In this document: one piece after another, positions 1 to 12,700 of the stretch | Numbering within the stretch: position 1 is the stretch's first letter | Layout: each line of letters opens with the position of its first letter | Assembly: GCA_014549065.1 (NCBI GenBank) | Contig: JACDOX010000161.1 | Coordinates: 826,198 to 890,197, forward strand | DNA from: Cardinalis cardinalis | Lineage: Eukaryota; Chordata; Aves; Passeriformes; Cardinalidae | Length of the DNA: 64,000 bases | Direction: 5' to 3' | Translations under genes and position numbers: made by a program | The notes under the pieces: model-generated | Database searches by the model: none | The model's input: only the letters and a program-made list of their open reading frames with translations | Told to the model about the DNA's origin: nothing

Positions 1-596
1 AAGAGCTGATTAAAATACCTGAGAAATCAAATCAGGTTTTATGGGAAGGTTACAGTACCTTTACAAAAGTAATACTACTAGTACTTTTGTGGCATAGTGA
101 AGTATTCTTTTTGCTTCCAACTAAAGAAGCAAATACATATGAATTAGTTTTCTTATGGAATATGTTTCTCCTCCATCTCCTGCCCCTATCTGAGATAAAA
201 GTTAACATTACTCGTTTAGCTAAAATAGTAGATTGTTGCAACACACAAAGTACTGCTGTATTTAAGATGTTCAATTACAAGAATGCTAATTAAAATCCAT
301 GCACACTGTTAGGAGTACTTTTCTGTTTAAAGTGATACACTGCTGCAACAAAGCAACAAAAATATGAACTAGATAATACTGACAAATCTGTACTTTGCCC
401 CCCTAAAAATAAATAAAAACCAGCATAAAAACAAACTTCAAATCATCTCTTCTGATTTTACCTACAAGCAAATATGTCTTTTCCTACAGTGGTCATAGGC
501 CACACCACTTTACATGCTGATATGGTTACAACAGCAGATGTTCTAAATTAGAAGTGTTCAAAGAACTGCTATAACTGCAGACCCACTAATACTTAC
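1..596 (-). other. JAK2 intron 17, 3' part cut by window edge
   Basis: AT-rich sequence between the exon 17 donor and the window start. I see no exon, repeat family or regulatory motif in it. Confidence 0.8.
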
Positions 597-748
597 TCTT
601 GAAGAATCTAGTGCACTCAGGGGTTTGTCTCCTCCACTGCAGATTTCCCACAAAGTGGTACCAAAACTCCATTTGTCTGTAGCTAGGCTTAGTTGTTTGG
701 GATTCTCAATACATTCAGGAGGAACCCAGGGTATTCTCTCAAGAAGAA
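597..748 (-). CDS. JAK2: JAK2 exon 17: residues 709-759, JH2 C-lobe (last exon in window)
   Basis: 152 nt, phase 1 to phase 0. Encodes LLERIPWVPPECIENPKQ, LATDKWSFGTTLWEICS and GGDKPLSALDSSR. It has the PPE motif (APE-like) and the DKWSFG helix F start. Acceptor is GATTGCACAG, donor GTAAGT. Exon 18 must lie left of position 1; nothing in 1-596 resembles it. Confidence 0.95.
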
Positions 749-3700
749 CTGTGCAATCACACAAAGGAAACTTGTTAAGACAAATAATGATACCAGAAAA
801 TTCCCTAACATATTTGATTTGGTAAAAATTACATTAATCCAGACAGGTGTTTCATTGCAATGTACTAATAATATTTTTCCAAGTATTTGTTCCCACAAAG
901 AAAATAAAATTATGGAATATGGAAAAAATTAAAATAATATTTGTGAAACAAAGAAGATGTCCATTTGTTTTACCATAAAATAAACCTAAAAGTATAAAAT
1001 TGCCTAAATATAATTTCCATGTTACATTTGTTCTGTGATTTCTCTATTTCTCCAATCTTACCAAGACTCAACAGCTATCACAAAGAACTAAGACATCAAA
1101 GAATAAAAAATACTTTGTTAGTGATTGGCACATTATGGCACAACAAAAGGCACCATGAAAAGGACTATGTTATTACACTATGTGATTTTTAAGCTATTGC
1201 TACTGACTGCAGTAACAAGTTAAAACATGGGATTGTACTGCTTTGGATTAAGAGCTCCTTAAAATGAGATCTCATAAGAATAATGTAAGCTTCATATTAA
1301 AACAGGGAGAATTTCAATAGTTTACTGGCAAATAATGACACTGCATTATGTATAAGCTGTTAGATACATTACTTCTTTAGACATCAATAAAAAGCACCAA
1401 GTAAGATGTGGTTTTATTAAAAAGGAAGACCATAAAAAGAATAGTAAGGTTACTTCCATTCCATTAGCATAACAACCTTGTACACATTTTCCATTTAGTT
1501 AATTTTGCTGTTTGTAAAGCACTGGAACAGTCTTATGAGTGGATGATAACCCAGTAATTTTAACATCATCAAACGGCTCTAGGCATTCACCAAGAAATGC
1601 ACTAAAGATGCTTTTTAACTGCCAGTCAGCATTTTCAAAAGTGCATTTGGTTTCAGTTCTGGAAGTTCTTGATCAATTACAAGACACTAAGTTCAGCAGC
1701 TATCTGCAAATGTAAGAGACTCTATTATATATTTACAATATAACAATAGTACCACCAATGAAAATGAGGGTTGAAAATGAGAACTGCAGGGAAAAAAGCT
1801 CACAGAGTGGAGAACTGTGGCCTTAATTCCTGTAGCTATTTGCTAATTTAAAAGGTACACTCAAAACTGCTTGGCTAAGACTAGCAATAATTATAAAATG
1901 ACACACAGATTAAGGAATTTACTATGTCAGAATTAGATTAGATGGTGGTCAAAAAAAAACCCCACCCCTAAGTTTGTTTTTCAAGTCAGAAGCAGTGAAC
2001 AAGAAAGTTGATGCAAAGACTTACTATCTCTTGGCAACACTGTAATACTGATGCCAGGATCACTCAGCTTTATAAATGGGAGGTTTCCAGACTTCCGGTC
2101 TTCCTCTCTGATAAGCAAAATATTTTTTGCACAGACATTCCCATGAACAAGGCCTTTATCCTCCTATAAACAGAAATCCATCTTTTACAAACTGACCAAA
2201 AGTCTTACTGTTGAAGAGATATTTAAAAACAAATACTGTATAGCATGAGGGAGACATCAGCAAATAAAATAATAATCACAGATTAAGTTGATCAAACTCC
2301 AGGTACTCCACCAGTTTCTCTCAAACTTACAGTTTTCAGCCAATTTTTGTTATTTGCCTAAAGTCTGAAACAATTTGACATTTTTGAACACAGAAGAATG
2401 CTCATCCATCCACTCTAAAATTAATATAAGAATATTTAAATCCTGTTAAAGAAAAGACTTATCTAGTCACATATCCTGTCTTGAATAATAGCCTTTATAT
2501 TTAACTGGAAAGACTGTAAGGTTGAGACCGAATGCCCAAGAAGAATGCACTAGCAGAGTGAACAGTAGAGTGTTTTCCCCTCCCAGAGGTTAAGTATTAA
2601 TACTATTAGGAAATAGTTTATGTTCAGCACCATGAGCTGAGGTGGGAAGCCCAGAAAGGACTGATTTGTGGGGGTGGTGGGGGGAAAGCATTACTGCAAA
2701 TATGTTTATATTTCATGCTAAAACAAAGCATTAAAAAAGAATGGACATTCAACTACACTTCATTCAAGATACAAAGTCTGTCTCTGGATATCTACTAAAT
2801 AGCTGGTATATGGCCAATCCATTATCAAAACCCTCCAGAGTTTTAAGAATTCAGGTAATAGCTCAGCCTTTCTATACACATTAGTCAGAATCACTTGAAT
2901 TCTGCAATTAACAAAACTGAACCACTTACCAGAAAATGCATGGCTAATGCCAACTGTTTGGCTACTTCCAGCTTCCACAAAATATTGATAATATTTTTGT
3001 TCTTTTTCAAGTATGTGTCCAAGGATCCAAATTTTACATATTCTTGTACAAGGATGTCTGATTCATAATGATAAAAAGAGTAACAATTAAAACCAACAAC
3101 AAATAATAAAATTTCAGGACATATTAATGACTTTAATAGTACTCTTCTTTTGATACCTTGTTGGTAATCTAACTATAAATTTCAGCTTCTGTGGTATCTG
3201 AGTACTGCCATGAATACTCTATGTTCTTTATGCTTTTTCAGAGTGTGGAAGTTCACCTAATTTCTTCTTACTAGATTTAATCTTTTAGGGTTAATTATTT
3301 AGATTTAATCTTTTACAGATTAGGTTAAAATCCAGTGAGCAACTTACATTTTTGTGCCTTTCACATGAGGGTGGAAACTGTTGATGAAGCACAGTAGTGT
3401 ACAGCACTATCAATGTGGTAAGCTGAATAACATTCAAGTCATTCACTTCACAGTTGTTTACTATCTATATTCTTACTGGAAAATGCAATGCTTTATTGAC
3501 AAAAGATGCTTTGCTTGAAAACAGACAAGTCTTTGCCCTAAAACTGTGCATGTGTGTATGACATATGCCTTCATGCAGCCATCTAGCAAATTACTCCAGA
3601 AACAAGAACTGCCATCTTCATCACTTTCAACACAACAACTTCAAATCACGACTGAATCCTTACCCTCAGCTGCAAGACACTCACATTGAAGCTACTAGTA

Positions 3701-6700
3701 TTATCTGACTGTAACAAAAAAATCCAGATTTTTTAACAAATTCATTTTAGAGACAGCAAATACTTTTTTTTTGCAATTATGTGAAACAATTTTTATCGAA
3801 TTTGTACATCAAGTGTGTAAACCACTGAATCAATAACAGCCTTAAACTACAGTAAGTCTCTTGCCTTCTGAAAGAGAATCATTCCCAGAGGACAGCTATG
3901 ATCTAAAGGTGAATTATGTAACCATAAACCTCTTGCTTTTCACTAATTTCTTTTCAGTTATAAACTTGATCAACCTGAAATTTTACATATCGTCCCTGTG
4001 TGCGGTAAAATGAATAAAATACAAAAAAGTACATGTGGTTGTCTTGGCCAAACATAATTCTGTGCCTTTTCCAACCTTCTATGAGAGGTAATTCCTGATT
4101 ACAGAGGTAAATTCTGATTACTGAATCCACCATCTCTTTTAGAAATTCTTTCTCCCTAATGAAGGCAACCATCTACATAATATGCTCGTACAATTATAAA
4201 TGCTTCCTTTCATACAAATTTCTAGTCACAGGAAAAGAAAGGGTTTTGGGCAAACTGACATTTCAGCGCAAAGATAGAATGAAGAAGAAAAAATGTCAAA
4301 GTGAGGTCCAGCAGTCATATCTGAAGACACATTAGCATACGGCAACCATCCAAAATTAAGATTTCATTTCAAGATGGTAAAAATGTATTTCAGGTGTTCT
4401 TAAAAAAATCTTATCAATACATAGTCACAAAGCTGTAAGCTAAACTGGAAAGACATTAAACTTTTGCACACAATGCAAACATCTTACTGCTGCTAAAATT
4501 TTGTAGTGTGTTTGCTGAATTACCAGGACCTCACGTTTTCAGAATGGGATCTCTAAACCAAAATTCCCAAAGTTATATTTGTGCTCATAAAGTCAACACA
4601 GGTGGAAAAGCGCGGCAATGTCTGTTTCTAATCACAGTAAATGAAGATTTTTCTGGGTAGCACAGTACCTCCCTTTCTAGCTAACACAGCTGATACAATG
4701 TCAGGATGCAATTTTTCTGGCACTTAAAAAGCTCATTCCAGAGGCACAGCAAAACTGATCTCAAAGAGAACAGACATGACTGAGTCATCTACAGAGGTTA
4801 CTATTCACACTGACTGTACTTCAAACAATTTTCCCTTTTCTTTGTTTTTACAATCAACCAGCTCTCGGATACCAGGGCTAATACTGCAGCAGCATGAACA
4901 TGTATTAGCTGTCCAGCAGGTGTTGAACTTCTGTTGTTTTGTTTGGTTTTTCTCTGGTTTTATCCAAAAACAATGTCAAACTCTAATAGAGACATATAAA
5001 AATTGGTAAAAAAAGAATTTCTACTTACTCTCTTCTCCACAAACACAGACTCCATAATTTAACACCAAGTGTTTGTAAGAAAGCTGGCTCATCATACTTG
5101 CTGCTTCAAAAAAAGACTTTTTGGAAGGAGAGGGAGAGATTGAGAAAGAAAATACATCAGTAAAACAAAGCCCCAAAGTTCTAACAAATTTACTAAAACA
5201 ATTTTTTAAAAACATTTCAACTATCTCTTTCCAAAGATCCTATGTAACACATTTTATATTGCTTGTTTTTGATTTGTGTTTGGCAACTGTTTCTTGTTTG
5301 GTTGGTTTTTACTTCAGTATTTTTGTTGTGGAGGTTTTTTCCTAGTTTTCTTTTTCTAAATAACTGGTGGTACACATTCCAGATAGGTTAACAACCTCTT
5401 TTTCTCTGCCGGCAAATGTATTTCAACATTTTTTAAATGATCTTTTTTTTTTTCAGTGCCAATTACCTAGGTAAATTGAAGGCAAATTTATCATACACTA
5501 TTCACTTTCTAATTTATTCTGCCATATGCACTGTTCAGTTTCCAATTTATTTCTTTGTAGCACATTATTAAGTTAAAACACAAACATTATTATGCAATTC
5601 ATCCACTACTGAAAGACCTTTCCCAACTTTTTCAGGAAGGTTTCAAATACTTTTATTGCTTTCTTTTTTTTTTTTCTGTTCAGTGGCATCTCCACCTACA
5701 CTTGCTTGTGTACTGATTATTCACCCAACAAAGTGAAATGAAAGTGAGAACATTTTCCTTCAGGTGACTATATCTTTATTTATATCCTCTGAACTTTTAG
5801 TAACTGATTCATATTTTAGAATATAAATTTATTACCTATGTTATCAAAAGCAGTATTGTAAAGTTACATTACTATAATAAACACTACTACATCTTGTAAA
5901 ATTCAGTTCTCACATACAGAGTCTTGGGCTTGATTACACTACCAGTTTATTAGTTTTTGCACAAAAGCATTTCAGGTCTGCTAAAAGCATCACTCAAAAG
6001 GTGAGAAGGCTCAGTGATTATGGATGAATCCATGTATAGCAAGTTTTTCTCATACATAAATACTTCTGATTACTTGATTTTATTGGAAAATCTGAAGACA
6101 GTCTACCTACAGGATGTGTTTTTCCATAAATGGTCCCTTGTCTGTAAATAATGACTTTACTGGTTAAGACAATCTTGTGGCCATACCACCCCTCCTCTGG
6201 TACTTTAATTGTATAAATTACCTGTTTTCCAGACCTCAATGGGTAGTTCTGAATTCTCTGACAGGTGGTGGGAACAGGGGAAATAAAGTACATAGGTGTA
6301 CTTCCCAAAGCCAGTTTCAAATCCATACTCCCAGTGCCACAAGTCTAAGCATGAGCTTGGTTCAACAAACAACTCTACCACACAAATACTCATTTATGAA
6401 GTAAATGGGTAATGCTTATGAAAAGAAGAAGAGTAATGCTTAGCATAGCATGGACAAATATTATATACCAGTCAACAATCACACCAACCTCAGAGTAGTT
6501 TCTGTGCACTTTATCCAGCACCTTTAAAAGAACTTCAGTTTGATGGAGCTGGCCATAGTCTCCCACTTCTTTCCTTACACCTCTGAAAATCTTAGTAAAT
6601 GTGCCCTGTCCAAGACTCTCCTCCTAAAAGGAAGGAAGGATACAGACAGAAATAAAATCAAAAATATCTGCCTGTTTTAAAAGACATCTTTAGAACTCCT

Positions 6701-9700
6701 CCCTGCATAAGCATATGCAAGTCTTTAGAGGTGTGCTGGCTGTAGAGTCCAGCTGAGAAGGAAGGGAAGCAACTATATCAGAAACATCTTAAATTTTTGC
6801 TTGTTTTTTATTGATTGCTCAAGGATCTCAGGAAACAACTTGCTGCAAGAACCAGAGAGGAAGCAATTCCATTAAATATGTATTTAGACATCTCTAGAAC
6901 CAAATAACTGTTATTGCAGTCAAAACAATGCTTCTTAATTATAAAAAACCAGTTATTTGCATTACTGAAAAATAAAAGAAATTATTTTCCACAACTCTAA
7001 GGAAAGATTACAGCAAAATCTCCTAGCTCAGGTAAGATTCTTTTAAATACACACCGAGGTTTTTAAACTTGGTGCATATTAAATCCAAAATCTGCAGTAG
7101 AAAAAGCAACAAACTGACTTACGAATATCAAGTCCTCATTACGGATTTTGTGAAAAACCATCTGATTGACATTATTGTGTCTCTGTAGCATAGGTGATGA
7201 AGGTACATCAGAAACGCTATTGCTTCTGAAGACTAGGAGATTTGATTTATCTGGGAGAAGAAAGAGGGAAAGGAAAACCAAAGTAAATTTGTAAAATATA
7301 AAACTAAACCAATACTGTTTCAGAATGGCTGCTAATGAGGGGCTCCTGATTCAATACAAACAAGATATCACATTGAGATCAGTGTATTTTAAAAGCCATA
7401 CAGCATTAAACTGAAATCAAAGTCTGATATTTTCTAATCAGCAAAATCATCTAGGTTCACTCATGAGTTTTATGTTTCTTTTGACAAACATTATGAAAAT
7501 ATTCCTAGCTCCTTTCACATTTTAACTGCTGCACTATTTGTAATAACAACTGGGGATGGAAAAGGTGATGTAAGTTACCTTCTTTTACGATACAAAGTCA
7601 AGCAAGTCTGATACTAAAACTAAATCTGAAAAGTATGTCTTTGTGGGTATCTGCTCATATCCACGATTATATTTATTCAATAATTTATCATTCTGATGCA
7701 TATAAATTTTTTATTTTAATGGAATAATGTTAAAAATTTACTCTCTATAACGTGCATACATATTTACTTTTTACACCATTTCTAAGGTTTTGAATCCATT
7801 GGCTACTTTCAATCAAATCTGAGAGACGTAAAAGTTGTATCATATAGTCTGTTCTGGCAAGTTTGTCTTTAAATAGGAACTTTGGTAAAGAAAAGACTGT
7901 ATGTAGTACTACTTAGAAGGGCAGATACTTAAAGATTTCATAAAGGACAGAGATATGAATATGAAAAGTAGGGAAAAAAATTAAATGCAAATGCAAGAAA
8001 AATCCCCTCCTCAGGCAGAAGCCCTATTCCATGTGTATTTTTTTAGTGTTAAAAAGGAGCTGAAACCACACTGCAGACTTGACATAGCTCAGCTAAGATC
8101 AACAATGACAGAAATTCACTGACATTGTTGGTTCCATTGCCTATGGAAGTATTCTCAGTGATAAATAATTCATTTAGTAGCTCTTTCCTTCTCAAGACAT
8201 GAAAACACTTGACGTAAGAAAAAATGCTGCTGCACACAATCCGCTGCAATTAAGAAACCAGTTTTGCTTCTAATCACAAAACTGGTTACCATGATTACTT
8301 CTGGAAGACTATCTTACACCAAAATTTTGCAGACACCATGACTGGAAACTATGACTAAGAAGATGAATAAATAGATCAGTGAAATTAAAAAAAAACCCAC
8401 ACAAATGTATCACAGAATCACTAAATATTTTGAGTTGGAGGGGACCACAAGGATTATCAAGTCCAGCTCCTGGCCCTGCAGAGGACCATCCCCAGAAATC
8501 ACACCACATGCCTGAGAGCACTTCTTGAACTCTGTCAGGCTGGTGCTGTGACCGCTGCCCTGGGGAGCCTCTTCCAGCGCCCAGCCACCCTCTGGGTGAA
8601 AAAGGTTCTTCTAATACCCAACCTAAACCCCCCCGACACAGATTCAGCCATTCCCTCGGGTGCTGTCACTGTCACCACAGAGAAGAGATCAGTGCCTGCC
8701 CCTTCCCTTCCCCTCATGAGGAAATTTTAACTGCAGTGAGGTGTCTCCTCATTCCCCTCTTCTCCAGGCTGAACAGAAAAACTGACTTCAGCCACTCCTC
8801 ACACAGCTTCCCCTCCAAATCTTTCACCATCCTCATGGTCCTCCTTTGGGCACTCTCCAATAGTTTCATCTCTCTCTTATTGTGGCACACAAATCAGCCC
8901 CCAGCACTCGAGATGAGGCTGCCCCAGTGCAGAGCAGAGCAGGACAATCCCCTGCCTTGCCCAGCTGGCCATGCTGTGCCTGATGCCCCCCAGGACATGC
9001 TTGGCTCTCCTGGCTGCCAGGGCACTGCTGACCCATGTTCAGCTTGCCACAGACCAGGAGCTCCAGGTCCCTTTCCATGGCACTGCTTTCCAGCAACTTA
9101 TTCCCCAGTCTGTACATCCAGGGTTGCCCCACCCCAGCTGCAGAATCTGACATTTTCCTTCATATGAAACTTCATATGGCAGGTGATTGCCCCATTCTCT
9201 GAGGTCTCTTTAAAGGGCTTCCCTGCCTTCAAGGGTACCAACAGTTCCTCCAAGTTTTGTAACATGCATCTACCTGAGAGTCATTTAGTATTAACTTATT
9301 TTTAAGTCTTTAATCTAGAAAATAGAAAACTTTCTGCTTAGAAATAATCTCTCTCTTACCTTTTGGTTTTGGAGGACAGCATTTGATGAACTGGAAAATT
9401 ATGCTGTCTGAACGGACAGTTTCTGTCTGGTAACAGGTCAAGAGATCCTTAAGATTACTAAAACTTCTCTTTGTTCCACTAAGATTATATTCTCCATTCT
9501 CATTCTTCGTAATTAAGCAATGCTTATAATCTGTAGTACTGTCGCGCTGCAAAAAAATTTTCCATTAAAAATGAAATTGATTAATATTTAATATTTGAAA
9601 GCTTATCTAAATATATAGCACTCTACTAATTAGAGAAAGGATGCTTCAATAAAATATGATCATAATTTGTTATTTTGTTCTCATTATGTAATATTGATTC

Positions 9701-12700
9701 TGAGAAAAACATGACTCTACTGCCACCACTGGAATTAGCATGTTGATGCTAGAGAAAAACAAATGTTAATGAAATCTGAAAAGATGGAGCTGAGAAAACA
9801 GATAATGGATCCTAGGAAAAATCCGTCAGAGCTATTAAGGAAAGCTCACTCACCCTGACACGGGGTTACATCAAAACAAAATTTTGTTGGAAGCAATAGC
9901 CCTAATACTTATACTCCATGTTTGTTTGGCAGGCATTTGGAGATCTCAGCTGTAATTTTGCTTTCATGTCATCTCCAGCACAGTTCTAAGAAATTACTTC
10001 CTAATATGTATTTTTAATATGCACTGAATTATTTTCACAACGACTCTTGAAAAGATACCATTAAACATTTTTAAGCAAGATGAACTCTTAATAGCGCATT
10101 TGTGATCCTGTATCTCAATCCTGCAACAAATGTTTCAACAAATTCTGAACATAAAGTCTTCCAATGACTTGCACAAGTCTCAGAAAAAGAAAAAAAAAGT
10201 TGCAGTAAAGTCACTTAAAGGCAATGGTAGTCTTCTCTCACAAGCTTGACTCTCAACTTTGCCTCTCTAAGCTTGTTCTGGAACTGTCTTCTTTGTCTAT
10301 AAAATTCCCTACCAAACATACCTCATTAACTGGACATAACATTTCTCCATTCAAACATCAGCATTACTTGATCATTTTCAGAGATGTATCTATCTCTGAC
10401 AGTATTAGCAAACTTGCTAGCTCGCTGTATACCAGCAGGAAAATTCTAGTATTACTCTTCCTAGCTAAAAACACAAAGGAAGCTGTGCTAATGTAATTAA
10501 AGATAAATCCATTATTGAAACAAGATCGTGAAATTATTTAACAGCAATAATAAAGCATTATATCATCACTAGCTGCAATGCCATAGAGAACAGGTACATC
10601 TGGTTCTCTAAGTACCATATGCATTTCCAAGGTGGCTTTTTCTCTAGCTAACAGAAATACCCAGGAGATTAGTTGATGTAACAGCTGCCAAATAATATGG
10701 CTGGCCCAGTACTGGGAATGAGGACAAGACCCAAACCCAGAAGAACCTGTGAAGGAGGCACTCTCAGGTTGTCAAAGGCTGTATACCCAATCTAATGAAG
10801 CCACTTGTGAGGAGGGAGGAGGTATGTGGAAAACCCACGGAAAAACTCAAGAGGAAAACCCCCAAACGTTAAAAAAACAGAAACCCCATCAGATTGCTTC
10901 AGCTCCATCTCCCAAATATCTATCCCAATATCACAGTCCCAAGATCCATGTCATTATCTCCAGAACTCTTAAGCTCTCTTCCCTTGGTCTCCAAGGCATG
11001 TGGCATGTGCATTAGCAATTCTATATCAACTCTGATGTTTCTCACAAGACCCTGAAAATCACCCTGTCTGACAAAAGTAGCTATGGAATATACATACCAG
11101 ACAAACATTCTGGAGGAAAATTCAGAATCATTTACTGAACATCTTAGGCTCATTGTTATATCACAACAAAAATTAAATAGGCATTAGGACAGAATACAAA
11201 CCTCTATAGCAAAGGTAAGGAAGTATTTTTTAAAATCTTTAGGACTGCAGCGAAGGACATAGAAACCAGTCTGATTACCCGCTTTCTTCAGTTTACTGAT
11301 AGCAAAGTCCATGCTGCAGTAAAAAGAAAATGTTTAATATTGCATAATTGCAAAATGCAGAGATATAAGATGTTGAGTAATGAGCAATATTAACACATAT
11401 CTAATAGAATAATTAAAACTTTCAATTTTGTACAGCTTTCTTTAAGATAATCTCTCTGACCTTTATTTTCCAAAATATAGGGTGATTGCTTATGTAGAGA
11501 GCAGCATATTAAAATTTTTCGATACTAAATCATCACAATTATTTATCCAATAAAACATGTTAAGGGCTAAAAAAGTATATTCCCCACATCGTATGACATG
11601 ATTTTCAACATTGAAAGAAGCTATAATAAAATTACCTAACAAATAAGCTTAAATTAGCAAAACATTTGTGTGGGTGAAAAAGGTGGGTTTAACCAGGAAA
11701 ACAGCTAACAAGAAGAGAGCTGAAATAAAACAACATTCATTATTATTGTAAGAAATAATTTCCTCTTAAACAAGCCTTGCTAACTCACTATTTCTATCCC
11801 TATCAAGGAATTATCTTTCCACTTAATTTTTATAACATGTCACAAAGGCATTGTATTTTACAAGGGAAAAATAAGATGAAAAATATAAAGCATTTTATGT
11901 TACATAAATGCAATTAAAAACATTTTAAGATGCCTACCACAGTTCACAGACAACTAAAGCTCATCTTCAAAAAAAAAGAATTTAATTGTCATATTACTAA
12001 AAAAAAAAACTTACAAAATTGGCCCATGACAGTTGCTTTGGATATTTTCAAGGACTGATGGTGGTGCTACTTCTTTACAGAGATAATGATGGGCATCCGC
12101 TGTTAATCTGTAATATCCATCAATTAATGATACAAAGGAGAGAGCTTCTCTTAATGACTGAAATTCAGCCTCCTGTTCAATTGTCAGAGAACAATGTGGG
12201 GCAGGAAAGGAGAGAGAATTTCAATTTTTAATAGGCAACAAAAAATTCCTGAATATGCTAATGCTATAACAGATATGCATATACATGCACACTAGAGACA
12301 TTAATAAAAGCAGTTTTTAACTGATGTTTGTACCTTCTACCTTCTTGTTATGATTCAAAACTTGATAGCAACCTTCAGTATTCAATATCAAATCCAAACC
12401 AAAGAAAACAGAGAAGTTGTGGATTCCTTATCCCTGGAATAGGCTTTTGAGCAATCTGCTCTAATGAACTGTGTCCCAGCCCATGGCAGGGGTGTTGGGA
12501 CCAGCTGATTTTAAAGTCCCTCCCAACTCCAACCATTCCACAATTCTATGAAATCTGCCTTAAAAAAAAAACCACCTTAGTCTAAATAGATGAAACAGCA
12601 GAGGAATGCCAATATGAAAGCATTTGAAAGGGTAAAACAAGTACATACAAGTCAGCATGCAGATGCCTTCTGCACTGCCAATACAGTCTGGTTCACTTCC

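Noticed and set aside
1..596. JAK2 exon 18 in the left edge
   Set aside because: Nothing on the minus strand resembles the expected continuation of JH2 after LDSSR.
6018..6326. 102-codon minus-strand frame within JAK2 intron 13, as an extra exon
   Set aside because: Exons 13 and 14 join in phase at the expected homologous boundary; no JAK2 segment is missing between them.
8736..9167. 143-codon open frame on the plus strand
   Set aside because: It lies antisense inside a CR1 LINE fragment; the open frame is a product of the GC-rich repeat.
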